In this document: positions 16,653-26,596 of the stretch, in pieces | Layout: the number at the start of each line of letters is the position of its first letter | Numbering within the stretch: the first letter of the stretch is position 1 | From: UBA721 sp002705165 | Lineage (GTDB): Bacteria; Planctomycetota; Planctomycetia; Pirellulales; Pirellulaceae | Assembly (NCBI GenBank): GCA_045565995.1 | Contig: JBJLEF010000002.1 | Span: 1 to 64,000 of the forward strand | DNA length: 64,000 nt | Reading direction: 5' to 3' | Translations under genes and position numbers: made by a program | Notes under the pieces: model-generated | The model's database searches: none | What the model saw: only the letters and a program-made list of their open reading frames with translations | Told to the model about the DNA's origin: nothing

Positions 16653-17921
16653 TTAATCTTCCTCGGATGAAACTGTCTGTGGCGAACTTATTTGAACTTT
16701 TTGACCGGGCTTCAGGCGTTCGTTGCCTCGAACAACGACAGACTGTCCGGCATCGACACCACCGGTCACTTCAATCAGGTCTCCGTTGGAAACTCCTAAT
16801 TCGACAGCCACTTCAGAAACCTGCATCGTGGTCTCATCAACGACAAACATCGTTCGCTTATTTCCGTTAAGAACAATGGCATCTTTAGGCGCCATCAACA
16901 TTTTCCTGGGTTGGCCTACCGGCAACTCAACTCTTGCTAACATACCTGCCTTGAGGACCGGACCGGCTTTGCCGACTTCGTTTTTAACTCGTATCTTAAC
17001 CGGGAACGTGCGTGACTGAGGATCTGCCTCTGGAACAATGGCAAACACATCACCAAAGACTAATTGTTGGGTCACATTGGGCACCTCAATTCGCACCTGA
17101 TCTCCCAATGCCAGCTTACTAACGTGATCGGCGGTCACATTCACAACAATATCAACTTCATCAAGCTTTATGATTTGGACGACCACTTCACCTTTAGTCA
17201 CCCACTGGCCCTGTTCCGAGTGTTTAATCGTGACAAACCCGTTAAACGGGGAAATAATCGTATGGCGTTTTAATTGTTCTTCCAGTGATTTAATTACGGC
17301 GATTTGACCATTAAGCCGAGCGGTAGCCTGTACAATCAGCTCTTTGCGGGGACCTCGCACATTAAGTTGGTGGCTGGACCGGGCGGCCTGGTAAAGTTGC
17401 TCATCACGCTTTTGATTTGCCTGAGCTTGTTGAAATTCCGTCTCTGAAACGACCTGTCCGCCCTGAAACAACTTTTCGACCCGACTGAAGTTCCAATCCG
17501 AGAACTTTTTAGCCGCCTCGGATGCGCGAAGATTCGCCATCGAGGCATCGAGTTCTTCTTTCGTCGTCCCGGCGTTTAACTCGTCGAGTTCCGCCTGTCG
17601 AAGTGCCAACTCCGCTTTCGCTCCCTGCAACTGAAACTGAAGGATAGCCGTCTGCAGATTCACGACGGGCTGACCGGTCGTAACGGCATCACCTTCCTCT
17701 ACCAGTAGATCGGCAACGCGCCCATCGACTGCGGCACCGACGCGTGCGGTCTTACTCGCATTGATAATCCCAACCGAATTTTGGCTACCGGCAAATTCCA
17801 ATTCCTGCACTTGCGTTACAACCACGTTTTGAGTCCGTTGTGCGTTCGCTGACGGTATAGCAGGTAGAAATAGAGCCGGGAGCAATAATGATAAAAGGAG
17901 ACATCGTTGAGTACGAAACAC
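16653..17921 (-). CDS. RND efflux periplasmic adaptor (HlyD/AcrA family)
   Basis: 422 residues with a signal peptide (to about ANAQ, residue 28), lipoyl half-motifs (GAAVDGRVADLLVEEGDAV and ISPFNGFVTIKHSEQGQWV), a coiled-coil hairpin at about residues 95-200, and a beta-barrel plus membrane-proximal domain (KMLMAPKDAIVLNGNKRTMFV, GDLIEVTGGVDAGQSVVVRG). It starts at GTG with an AAGGTGA ribosome site. It is upstream of and probably co-transcribed with the pump subunit. It would bridge pump and outer-membrane channel in the periplasm. Confidence 0.9.
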   Translation of the reverse strand: MFRTQRCLLLSLLLPALFLPAIPSANAQRTQNVVVTQVQELEFAGSQNSVGIINASKTARVGAAVDGRVADLLVEEGDAVTTGQPVVNLQTAILQFQLQGAKAELALRQAELDELNAGTTKEELDASMANLRASEAAKKFSDWNFSRVEKLFQGGQVVSETEFQQAQANQKRDEQLYQAARSSHQLNVRGPRKELIVQATARLNGQIAVIKSLEEQLKRHTIISPFNGFVTIKHSEQGQWVTKGEVVVQIIKLDEVDIVVNVTADHVSKLALGDQVRIEVPNVTQQLVFGDVFAIVPEADPQSRTFPVKIRVKNEVGKAGPVLKAGMLARVELPVGQPRKMLMAPKDAIVLNGNKRTMFVVDETTMQVSEVAVELGVSNGDLIEVTGGVDAGQSVVVRGNERLKPGQKVQISSPQTVSSEED

Positions 17922-18044
17922 TACTATTCACCTTCTGGGTCGAACGTACGTTGTAAAGCCTTGAGGGCATAGCCTTTATTGTGATCGAAAAGCGCGCGAG
18001 CGGGGTGCCGGATTCAGCTTAAATTCGGAATAAACTGTGACGAA

Positions 18045-20159
18045 TCAGCGCTTTTCAATCCGCCAGCACCGGTGGATTCGCTTATTACGAAAGTCTTCGG
18101 GAATGGTTTGTTTCGTAATCTCATGACAGTCACCACGAATATACGACTCATTAAATTTGAACCGTCGATAATTATTAGAGAAATAAATCACCCCGCCCGG
18201 ACGGAGTCTATTAATTACCGAGTTGATAAGTTCCGGATAATGTTCCTGCAGAACCCAATCTTCGTCCGTGGATTTACTATTAGAAAATGTGGGTGGGTCA
18301 ATGACGGCCAGATCAAACAACTCTTCCTGAGGGAGGGAACGCAGGTATTCACGGATATCAGATTGCACATAGTTATGTTCATCTCCGGCAAATCCATTGA
18401 GCTGCATATTTCGTTCAGCCCAGTCAAGATAGTTGTTAGACAAGTCAACCGTGGTGGTGCTTTGGGCTCCACCATCTGCCGCATAAACGGAAAAGGCCCC
18501 GGTATAGGCAAATAAATTGAGAACATCTTTTCCCAATGCCTCATTACAAACCATCATGCGAGTTTCGCGATGGTCAAGAAAGAGTCCTGTATCAACGTAG
18601 TCTGAAAGATTGACAATGAACTTCAAGCCATTCTCCTGGACTTCCGTCTCGTACCGATCCTGTGACATCCGCGTATGCTGAGAAGAGCCGCGTTGCAGGC
18701 CGCGTCGCTTCAAAAACACATTCTTAGTCGGTACCTCGAGCGCCTCTGCTGCGCTGACACGCATCAATTCCAACCAATCGTCCTGCTGGGCGCGGTCACG
18801 GTCATGAGGACGTTCAAACTCGGACATATGTAAATGATCATGATACTTGTCAACCACCAATGGTATCTCTGGAATGTCGCGCTCATACAAACGATAGCAA
18901 TCAATACCCCGTTTGTTTGGCCATTTACGTAAATGGCGAGCTCGCTTCCCAAGACGACGTTTAAACAGATCGGCTTGTTCTTCCGCCTTTTCAGACACGC
19001 CTCCAAAGACGGGCTGCGTCTCATCGGACTTCGGCTTTGGACCATGAAACTGATAGTAAACGCATTCGATTCGTCCGTTGTAAAGTTTACGGCGCCGACT
19101 CGCATTCTTCTGAAGAAGTTTTTGGAAGCCGTCGTAACTGGTAATCACGAAATGCGACCAGGTGGGGAGGCGTTTCAGCACCAGGGGCATGGATTCATAG
19201 AGAGGCTTCAAACCATGCCAATCGCTCAGCCTTTCACCATAAGGTGGGTTGGTTATCAGGCATCCGTACTTCCGACTGCTCTGTAAATCCGAGAAATCTT
19301 TTTCCTGAAAGTGAATAAGATCGCTGACACCGGCCTTTTCTGCATTCTCACGCGCCGTCTTGAGTATTCGAAAATCGTTATCTGTCGCGATCAGTTTTTC
19401 CTCGAAGGCTGGTTGTCGAAGATCCCGCGCTTCTGCGGCGGCTTCCTCCCATAACTTCGAGTCCAAATTACCCCATTCACTGGCAGCGAATTTGCGGTGC
19501 AGACCGGGCGCCATATTGCAGCCCTGCATGGCTGCTTCAATGGCAATCGTACCACTGCCGCAGAAGGGATCAATGAATGGCTTTTCTTGCTGCCAGTAAC
19601 TCAGCTGAACCATTGCCGACGCGAGGGTTTCTTTTATCGGAGCGCCGCCAGCAAACTCACGGTAACCTCGTTTGTGCAAACTTGGCCCTGTCGTGTCGAT
19701 AGTCAGGGTCGCTTCATCATTGAGAAGCGCGATTTGGCACTTGTAAAGTGGGCCATCTTCGGGGAGCGTTGTGACTCCATGTTGAGCTTGCATCGCTTCC
19801 ACGATCGCCTTCTTAACCGCTCGCTGATTGGCCGGCACGCTGGTTAACTGCGAGCGCACTGACCGACCTTCGACGGGAAACCGGGCGTTAGCGGGAAGCC
19901 ACCGTGTCCAATCGATCGATTTAGTGGTCTCAAACAATGCCTCGAAGTCAGCCGCTTGAAAACTGGCTACCTTCACAAGAATACGGTCGGCGGTTCGCAG
20001 CCAGGTGTTGGTTCGACAAATTGCCGATAAGTCTCCGTCGAACTCGACCCACCCGGGGGATGTGCCGCGAGCCTCATACCCTAAAGCCTGTAGCTCTCGT
20101 TTGACAACAGCTTCCAAACCAAACGCCGTTGTCGCAATAAAGGTATGTTGACTATCCAT
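18045..20159 (-). CDS. rlmKL: 23S rRNA methyltransferase RlmKL (bifunctional)
   Basis: 704 residues, matching the 702 of E. coli RlmL. The N-terminal THUMP-containing half carries the N6/N2-methyltransferase signature NPPYGERL (m2G2445 activity), and the C-terminal Rossmann half carries LDHRETR, LNLFAYTGAFSVYA and DPPTFSNSK (m7G2069 activity, RlmK). ATG 20159 (MDSQHTF) is preferred over a start six codons upstream. It acts on the large-subunit rRNA in the cytoplasm. It is a stand-alone housekeeping gene between the efflux pump and the sulfatases. Confidence 0.93.
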   Translation of the reverse strand: MDSQHTFIATTAFGLEAVVKRELQALGYEARGTSPGWVEFDGDLSAICRTNTWLRTADRILVKVASFQAADFEALFETTKSIDWTRWLPANARFPVEGRSVRSQLTSVPANQRAVKKAIVEAMQAQHGVTTLPEDGPLYKCQIALLNDEATLTIDTTGPSLHKRGYREFAGGAPIKETLASAMVQLSYWQQEKPFIDPFCGSGTIAIEAAMQGCNMAPGLHRKFAASEWGNLDSKLWEEAAAEARDLRQPAFEEKLIATDNDFRILKTARENAEKAGVSDLIHFQEKDFSDLQSSRKYGCLITNPPYGERLSDWHGLKPLYESMPLVLKRLPTWSHFVITSYDGFQKLLQKNASRRRKLYNGRIECVYYQFHGPKPKSDETQPVFGGVSEKAEEQADLFKRRLGKRARHLRKWPNKRGIDCYRLYERDIPEIPLVVDKYHDHLHMSEFERPHDRDRAQQDDWLELMRVSAAEALEVPTKNVFLKRRGLQRGSSQHTRMSQDRYETEVQENGLKFIVNLSDYVDTGLFLDHRETRMMVCNEALGKDVLNLFAYTGAFSVYAADGGAQSTTTVDLSNNYLDWAERNMQLNGFAGDEHNYVQSDIREYLRSLPQEELFDLAVIDPPTFSNSKSTDEDWVLQEHYPELINSVINRLRPGGVIYFSNNYRRFKFNESYIRGDCHEITKQTIPEDFRNKRIHRCWRIEKR

Positions 20160-20436
20160 ACCTTTCACTAAACACACGAACCCTCAGTTTAACAACCGCT
20201 AATTGCATTAATTACATCACTCAGCGTGCCGACGGAGACGGATCGGCAAGTCGTGATTTGTTTAGATACAAACTTGAGATTAACGAAGAGGCTTTGGTCA
20301 TCCCTGCTGTAGTTTTTACCTGTCATTGATCAGTTCAGGCAACTTTCAAAATGCTTTCGTGACAAACTCAGCCCCTAACCTATAGAAACTTGCGTTAGAA
20401 TGGGATTCACCTCTATCTTTCGAAAGATCACAACCG

Positions 20437-22146
20437 ATGCTCCGTTCCCTGATTACGCTTTGCATGGCTTTTTGGCTAATAAGCCTGGATTATTTGATCA
20501 GTCTCGCTGAAGAATCTTCGACCCCAAAGCCCAACATTTTGTTCGTCGCCATGGATGATCTCAATGACTGGATTGGGTGTCTGGGCGGGCACCCTCAGGC
20601 ACTTACCCCGAACTTAGATCGGCTGTCACAAACCAGTGTCTTTTTCACCAATGCCCATTGTGCGGCTCCAGCCTGCAATCCCTCCCGAGCTGCTGTGTTT
20701 ACCGGTATTTCCCCAAACCTCTCCGGCCTCTACTCCAACAATCAATCAATGCGGGCCGTCATGCCAACCGAAGAGATCATTCCAAAAACATTCATGCGTC
20801 ACGGCTACCATGCCAGCGGCTCTGGAAAAATGCTGCACTACTTTATCGATGCAGCCTCCTGGAATTCGTATTTTCCTAATAAAGAGACTGAGAACCCTTT
20901 CCCACGAACACTTTATCCAAATCCCCGTCCGCTTAGTCTTCCCCGAGGTGGACCGTGGCAATATGTCGAAACCGACTGGGGGCCTCTCGATGCAACCGAC
21001 GAAGAATATGGTGGCGACTACCTTGTCACCAATTGGGTTAACGACATGCTTTCCTCCAAGCATGACAAACCATTCTTTCTAGCATGCGGAATCTACCGCC
21101 CGCATGAACCCTGGTTCGTGCCTGCTAAGTATTTCGAACCCTTTCCACTGGAGTCCATTCAACTTCCACCAGGCTACAAAGAAGATGATTTAAATGACCT
21201 ACCCCCGACTGGTAAACGCCGTGGTCCCAACCGCTACTTTGCTCACATCCGCAAGGAAGGTCAGTGGAAACGGGCGGTGCAGGGATATCTTGCATCCATC
21301 CATTATGCCGATGCGATGCTGGGCCGAGTGCTCGACACTCTGGAGGCAAGTGATCATAAAGACAACACGATACTCGTTCTGTGGTCAGACCACGGGTGGC
21401 ACCTTGGCGAAAAACAACACTGGCAAAAATTTACCGCATGGCGGGCGTGCACGAGAGTGCCGTTGATGATTCGCACGCCCAAAAGCAAATCTGGCATTTG
21501 CCACCAACCCGTCTGTTTGACCAGCCTATTTCCAACACTGCTGGATTTGGCTGGCTTGCCAGCTGAGGAAAAGCATGACCATCCCAGCCTTAAGCCTCTC
21601 ATTGAGAACCCTAAAGCTAACTGGCCCCATGTGGCAATCACGCATCTCGACAGACCGGAAAATTACAGCATTAGTGACGTCCGCTGGCGATACATTCATT
21701 ATCAAGGTGATGAAGAAGAGCTATATGACGTTGAGAATGACCGTTATGAATGGAACAACCTGGCCAATTCACCCGGGCATCGCGAGGTTTTAGAAAAATA
21801 CAGAGCCCTAAGACCAAAAAGCTTTTCCCCCTACCGCGTCACCGGCGTTCAGGAATTAAAACAGCTACCATTACGATCCACTGAAGTGACGATAAAAAAC
21901 TCAAATCCTTTCGGACCCAAATTAACCGTCACCTTTCTCAATAAAACGAAAAGCCCTGTCAACGTGCACTGGATTGATCAACAAGGAAAGCCTGTACTCT
22001 ATTTTCAAATTGAAGCCGGACAGGCTAAATCACAACTCACGCGTCAAGGCGCCACCTGGATGATCACCCGTACCGATGACAAAGTTGTCGGCCACGTGCA
22101 GGTCGAATCGACCGCAGCTAAAGTCGTTATCGACCACCTACCGTAA
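20437..22146 (+). CDS. Secreted sulfatase with C-terminal VHL-beta-like domain
   Basis: 569 residues with a signal segment (about residues 1-25). The sulfatase core has NILFVAMDDLNDW and the formylglycine site C80-N-P-S-R, and resembles iduronate-2-sulfatase-type enzymes (GKMLHYF, WSDHGWHLGEKQHWQKFT). After about residue 485 there is an additional ~75-residue beta domain with VTFLNKTKSPVNVHWIDQQG, then VLYFQIEAGQ and GATWMI, the pattern of the von Hippel-Lindau beta domain. The substrate is probably a sulfated polysaccharide, acting outside the cytoplasm after maturation by a formylglycine-generating enzyme encoded elsewhere. It converges on the second sulfatase with four bases between stops. 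Confidence 0.9.
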   Translation: MLRSLITLCMAFWLISLDYLISLAEESSTPKPNILFVAMDDLNDWIGCLGGHPQALTPNLDRLSQTSVFFTNAHCAAPACNPSRAAVFTGISPNLSGLYSNNQSMRAVMPTEEIIPKTFMRHGYHASGSGKMLHYFIDAASWNSYFPNKETENPFPRTLYPNPRPLSLPRGGPWQYVETDWGPLDATDEEYGGDYLVTNWVNDMLSSKHDKPFFLACGIYRPHEPWFVPAKYFEPFPLESIQLPPGYKEDDLNDLPPTGKRRGPNRYFAHIRKEGQWKRAVQGYLASIHYADAMLGRVLDTLEASDHKDNTILVLWSDHGWHLGEKQHWQKFTAWRACTRVPLMIRTPKSKSGICHQPVCLTSLFPTLLDLAGLPAEEKHDHPSLKPLIENPKANWPHVAITHLDRPENYSISDVRWRYIHYQGDEEELYDVENDRYEWNNLANSPGHREVLEKYRALRPKSFSPYRVTGVQELKQLPLRSTEVTIKNSNPFGPKLTVTFLNKTKSPVNVHWIDQQGKPVLYFQIEAGQAKSQLTRQGATWMITRTDDKVVGHVQVESTAAKVVIDHLP

Positions 22147-22150
22147 TCAA

Positions 22151-23488
22151 CTATTTTTTCCGAAGCGTATTGGGATTATCAAATTTAATCCCCGGCATCG
22201 ACTGCTGCCATTTAGTGAGTCTGTCTTTCAGAAGCAAAAGCTCGTGGGGATGCTCTGCAGAAAGATCCTTTAACTCACTCGGGTCAGACTCCAGGTCGTA
22301 CAGTTCATAACGTTGTTCGCCAAACCAGTGCACCAGCTTCCAGTTTTGATAACGTAATGCTCCGACCGGGATACACCCGGCACCGTGATAGTGAGGGTAA
22401 TGCCAATAGAGCGTTTTTCGCTCAATGGCCGATTTACCCAGCATTAATGAACTTATATCGACTCCGTCTTTGTGCTGTTTTGGTAACGGTGGCAAGCCTG
22501 CAACGGTAAGCAGGGTTGGATAGAAGTCCATACTGGTCACCGGAACCTTGGTTTGCTTATCAGCATCGATTTTCCCCGGCCACCGAACAATCATCGGAAC
22601 ACGGATCCCACCTTCATAAGCCCAGCCTTTACCAGCGCGCAACGGAAGATTAGAAGTACAAGGTTTTGTGCTCAGCCCTCCGTTATCACTCGTGAATATT
22701 ACCAAAGTATTCTCGGCTCTCCCTGTCTGTTCGAGTGCTGCAAGAATTTCAGCAACCGAGTTATCAATCCCCTCCATCATGGCCGCATATTCGGGGATAT
22801 TCTGGATTTGTTTATTATCACGCTCGCGTTCTTTCTCGAGTCCCGCTGGCCCAAGCGTTTTAGGGGGATGTGCTTTTAACTTGGCTCGGTACTTAGCCAC
22901 CAATTCCGGAGCTTCTCGTAACGCTAAGTGAACCGCATGGTAGTTAACGTAAGCAAAGAACGGTTTTTCCGACTCCAGTTCCCGGAGGAATTTGACGGTA
23001 TTAGTTGTGATTCGCCGAGTAGACTTAGGGTCCTCCGGGGTTCCCGCGCGTGCTGATATTTCCAACGCGTGCTGGAATCCGGCTAACGCGGGTGTCAGAT
23101 TTCCGATATGCCACTTGCCCGTAAAGAACGTTTGGTAGCCTCCATTACCCAGTGCCTGAGGCAATCCATGATGAGACTTCGCAATACTGCCGCCGTAGTT
23201 CGTACAACCATGTCTGGCCGGTGTTTGGCCAGTGATAATACTAGCCCGTGTAGGAGAACAGACTGTCGAAGAGGTATAGGCGTCAGTAAACCGTAATCCC
23301 TGTGCAGAAAGATTGTCCAGATGCGGTGTTTCATAAAAGCTTGACCCGTAGGCCCCGAGGTCTTTCCAACCAAGATCATCGGCAAGAAAAAAGAGAATAT
23401 TCGGTTGAGAAGCGCGAAGCTTTACCGGTAGCCCAAGCACAACACACATTATTAAACATACCAACGCCAGTCCGGTAAATCGCTTCAT
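22151..23488 (-). CDS. Secreted arylsulfatase-type sulfatase
   Basis: 445 residues with a signal peptide (to about residue 27). It carries NILFFLADDLGWKDLG, the formylglycine site C77-S-P-T-R, TGKWHIGNL and FTSDNGG, typical of arylsulfatase A-type enzymes. The C-terminus has the YELYDLESDPSELKDLS segment common to planctomycete sulfatases. It presumably removes sulfate esters from algal or other polysaccharides. No anaerobic or aerobic maturase gene is present in the window. Confidence 0.92.
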   Translation of the reverse strand: MKRFTGLALVCLIMCVVLGLPVKLRASQPNILFFLADDLGWKDLGAYGSSFYETPHLDNLSAQGLRFTDAYTSSTVCSPTRASIITGQTPARHGCTNYGGSIAKSHHGLPQALGNGGYQTFFTGKWHIGNLTPALAGFQHALEISARAGTPEDPKSTRRITTNTVKFLRELESEKPFFAYVNYHAVHLALREAPELVAKYRAKLKAHPPKTLGPAGLEKERERDNKQIQNIPEYAAMMEGIDNSVAEILAALEQTGRAENTLVIFTSDNGGLSTKPCTSNLPLRAGKGWAYEGGIRVPMIVRWPGKIDADKQTKVPVTSMDFYPTLLTVAGLPPLPKQHKDGVDISSLMLGKSAIERKTLYWHYPHYHGAGCIPVGALRYQNWKLVHWFGEQRYELYDLESDPSELKDLSAEHPHELLLLKDRLTKWQQSMPGIKFDNPNTLRKK

Positions 23489-23650
23489 TACTCATTCTCT
23501 TTCATGGCTTCTTGAACCCAGTGTTCAACTCCCTGGACAAACAGACAAGAGACGCCAAGGACCAAACAATCCGTTGATAAATATTGCTTAAGTATAACGC
23601 CGTCAAACCCTACCAATGACAAGAAGAAGCGGCAACTACGCTACTAGCAA

Positions 23651-24928
23651 CTAATAGATCACCATGGAATCTTCGAACAACTGGGTTAATTCGGCTTCCC
23701 CTGCTGCGATGGGTGATAAATTCGTAACACGATGTTGCGGAAGTGTCCCCTGAACAAGGGCCGGAATATCAGTTTGATCATAACCCACGGCACTCAAGCC
23801 ATTGGGCATATCGGTTAGTTTCATAAAATGAATAACGCGTTCGGCCAGCAATTCGCCGGCAGCCTCATCCGGAACACCACTAATCTCGGCGCCTAATGCC
23901 TGAGCTGCGATCAAATGCCGCTTTGGATCAGATGGTGCCGTAAAACGAACGACAGCCGGCGTGTTCAAAATCACTGACATTCCATGCGGTATGATCGGGT
24001 GGTCGACTTCGTAACCATTCGGGTTAAAGGACTTTACCATCCCGGCAACAGGATAAGACATGCCATGCGGTAAATGCACTCCCGCATTTCCAAAGCCGAT
24101 ACCGGCAATGGTCGATGCCATCAGCATGTTCATCCTGGCGTTTGCATCCGTGGTGTCGGCATAAGCTCGCGGAAGGTATTCCGCCATCAGTTCCAGCGCT
24201 TTAATCGCCCAGATATCGCTGATCGGATTCGTCCCCTGATAAGCGGGGCGTTCCAGTGGAGAGTTTGGTTTAGGTCGCTGGTCAAAGGGGAGGGCCGTGT
24301 AGGATTCGAGCGCATGGCTCAGCACATCAAGCCCGCTGGACGCAGCGACCGCAGCGGGCATGGTCGCTGTGTTATCCGAGTCAATAATTCCTAATGTAGG
24401 CTTCAAATATCGATGGGCGATACCTGTCTTGGCATGCTTTTTAACATAGTCAAAGATCGCAACTCCTGTCGTTTCACTACCGGTACCAGCCGTGGTGGGA
24501 ATGGCAATCAATGGTTTCGTTGGGCCTGGTACTGGTTTGCCCTCCCCAATGGGCGCATTCACATAAGTGAAGAACTCTGCCGGATAACTCGCATAAAGAT
24601 TGGCCGCTTTACATGTATCAATCGCACTCCCCCCTCCGACGGCAACGAAGCTATCATAGCCACCTTCACATGCCACTTCAGCGGCTCGCTGGAAACTTGC
24701 ATCGGTAGGCTCGACAGACACTTCGGTAAACACATCGAAACCGATATGATTAGTCCTCAGCGCATTACGAACGACTTCACCTGTTGGAAGGTCCACCAAG
24801 ACCGGATCCATCACCACCAATGTCCGCTTGACTCCCATATCACGCAAATCCATTCCAATTTCGGCGGTCGTTCCCTGACCAAATCTGACGTTGGAGGCTG
24901 CCATTTGAAATGCCGTATCGGTTGTCAT
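23651..24928 (-). CDS. Hydroxyacid-oxoacid transhydrogenase (iron-containing ADH family)
   Basis: 425 residues of the group III iron alcohol dehydrogenases, closest in pattern to hydroxyacid-oxoacid transhydrogenase (human ADHFE1). It has the nucleotide motif GGGSAIDTCKAANLY, IPTTAGTGSETTGVA, HALESYTA, and metal histidines in HLPHGMSYPVAG and PHGMSV. A strong ribosome site (GGGGGAG) precedes the ATG. ADHFE1-type enzymes oxidise 4-hydroxybutyrate to succinate semialdehyde while reducing 2-oxoglutarate. The divergent neighbour is an aldehyde dehydrogenase that could take the semialdehyde onward. Confidence 0.85.
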   Translation of the reverse strand: MTTDTAFQMAASNVRFGQGTTAEIGMDLRDMGVKRTLVVMDPVLVDLPTGEVVRNALRTNHIGFDVFTEVSVEPTDASFQRAAEVACEGGYDSFVAVGGGSAIDTCKAANLYASYPAEFFTYVNAPIGEGKPVPGPTKPLIAIPTTAGTGSETTGVAIFDYVKKHAKTGIAHRYLKPTLGIIDSDNTATMPAAVAASSGLDVLSHALESYTALPFDQRPKPNSPLERPAYQGTNPISDIWAIKALELMAEYLPRAYADTTDANARMNMLMASTIAGIGFGNAGVHLPHGMSYPVAGMVKSFNPNGYEVDHPIIPHGMSVILNTPAVVRFTAPSDPKRHLIAAQALGAEISGVPDEAAGELLAERVIHFMKLTDMPNGLSAVGYDQTDIPALVQGTLPQHRVTNLSPIAAGEAELTQLFEDSMVIY

Positions 24929-25089
24929 GCTTTTCTCCCCCTGTTTTGCCGAGCGGGCGGCCTCTTAAGTTATCGAATTTGTTTGATGATGATTTTACTA
25001 CGTTGGGCTGAGTAAAGGTTAAAATAAGCGTAAAGAAAACAAAGCAGCTCATAGAACGTAACAGCCAACATTACCTAGATACAGACACC

Positions 25090-26520
25090 ATGAAATACGT
25101 ACCTCTCGACAATTACATCAACGGTTCACCGGTGGCCAGTGCATCATCACCGCTTCAGGTTACTTCGCCTGTCAACGGTGAAGCATTAAGTTCAGTACCA
25201 ACCTCCACGCCGGAAGATCTGCAAGCTGCCGTTTCCGCTGCCCAAGCAGCGTTTCCTACGTGGTCTTCCCTGACATTACGTCAGCGTTGCGACATTTTCT
25301 ATTCTTATCGAAACCTGCTACAGGATAATCTGGACGAACTTGCCCTAATTTGTCATGAGGAGAACGGGAAAACGATTGGGGAATCAAAGGCCGAGGTACT
25401 TAAAGCGATTGAGCTAACGGAGCTTGCCTGTTCCTTGCCAAATTTGGTCTCGGGCGAATCACTGGAAGTCAGCCCTGGATTCGACTGCTCCATCCAGCAG
25501 GCTCCAATAGGGGTTGTCTCATGCATTACACCGTTTAACTTTCCAATTATGGTTCCACACTGGACCATCCCGATGGCATTGGCCCTGGGCAACACGATGG
25601 TATTTAAACCCAGTGAACAAGTTCCACTTAGTGGCAATCGTATTGCCGAACTCCTGACCGAAGCCGGTCTGCCTAACGGGGTTTTCAACATTGTTCATGG
25701 CAACAAATCAATCGTGGAGGCCATTTGTGATCACGCCGACATTAAGGCCCTAACGTTCGTCGGTTCCACTCCGGTCGCGAGAGCAGTCTACACACGAGGG
25801 ACTTCGTCACTGAAACGGGTATTAGCCATGGGCGGAGCCAAAAACCATTTGATTGTTATGCCTGATGCAGATGTGGAGTACACGGCGGCCAACGTTGCTG
25901 CCAGTGCCTGTGGATGTGCTGGCCAGCGTTGTATGGCTGCCGCGACCATGGTCGCGGTAGGGGCGGTCGATCACATCGTGGAAAAGGTCGTCGAACAATC
26001 TAAAGCTTTGGTACCGGGAGCAAATCTGGGCGCCGTCATTTCGGCTTCAGCCAAATCCAGCATTGAACAATACATCACCGAAGCTGAGGAGCAGGGCGCA
26101 ACGGTCTTACTTGACGGTCGCAACACGACCGTCGACGGATACGAAGCGGGTACGTATGTCGGTCCGACCGTGCTGGACAACGTGACCCCGCAGATGCGTA
26201 TTGCCAATGCCGAGGTATTTGGGCCTGTCCTGTCCATTATTAGGGCGAGCGATCTCGGCGAGGCTATCGAATTGGAAAACGGGTCACCCTATGGTAATGC
26301 CGCTGTTGTCTACACGCAGGACGGCCAGGTGGCCAAACAATTTGCGAAGCAAGCCAGTGCCGGGATGATCGGCGTCAATGTCGGCGTCCCTGTCCCCCGT
26401 GAACCTTTTGGATTCGGAGGCTGGAACGACTCCCGGTTCGGTGTGGGCGACATCACAGGTCGAGGCTCCATTCAGTTTTGGACGCAATCCAAAAAGATCA
26501 CATCGCACTGGATCGAATAG
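25090..26520 (+). CDS. mmsA: CoA-acylating methylmalonate-semialdehyde dehydrogenase
   Basis: 476 residues of the aldehyde dehydrogenase superfamily. The catalytic cysteine is Cys281 in CGCAGQRCMA, preceded by MGGAKNHLIVMPDA and TPFNFPIMVPHWTIPMALA, which are signatures of the MmsA/IolA branch. The product would be acyl-CoA, CO2 and NADH from malonate- or methylmalonate-semialdehyde (valine, thymine or inositol catabolism). It is divergent from the transhydrogenase gene with 161 bases between starts. The assignment to MmsA rather than succinate-semialdehyde dehydrogenase rests on those motifs. Confidence 0.88.
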   Translation: MKYVPLDNYINGSPVASASSPLQVTSPVNGEALSSVPTSTPEDLQAAVSAAQAAFPTWSSLTLRQRCDIFYSYRNLLQDNLDELALICHEENGKTIGESKAEVLKAIELTELACSLPNLVSGESLEVSPGFDCSIQQAPIGVVSCITPFNFPIMVPHWTIPMALALGNTMVFKPSEQVPLSGNRIAELLTEAGLPNGVFNIVHGNKSIVEAICDHADIKALTFVGSTPVARAVYTRGTSSLKRVLAMGGAKNHLIVMPDADVEYTAANVAASACGCAGQRCMAAATMVAVGAVDHIVEKVVEQSKALVPGANLGAVISASAKSSIEQYITEAEEQGATVLLDGRNTTVDGYEAGTYVGPTVLDNVTPQMRIANAEVFGPVLSIIRASDLGEAIELENGSPYGNAAVVYTQDGQVAKQFAKQASAGMIGVNVGVPVPREPFGFGGWNDSRFGVGDITGRGSIQFWTQSKKITSHWIE

Positions 26521-26596
26521 CCCGCGACCATCCGTATTTATCTGGCCCAAGCGTTTCACCTAGGCATCGAAACTGGCCTGCGATAAAATAAACCTC

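Noticed and set aside
24413..25015. 200-codon frame antisense to the transhydrogenase gene
   Set aside because: The minus-strand gene has all iron-ADH motifs; the shadow has none.
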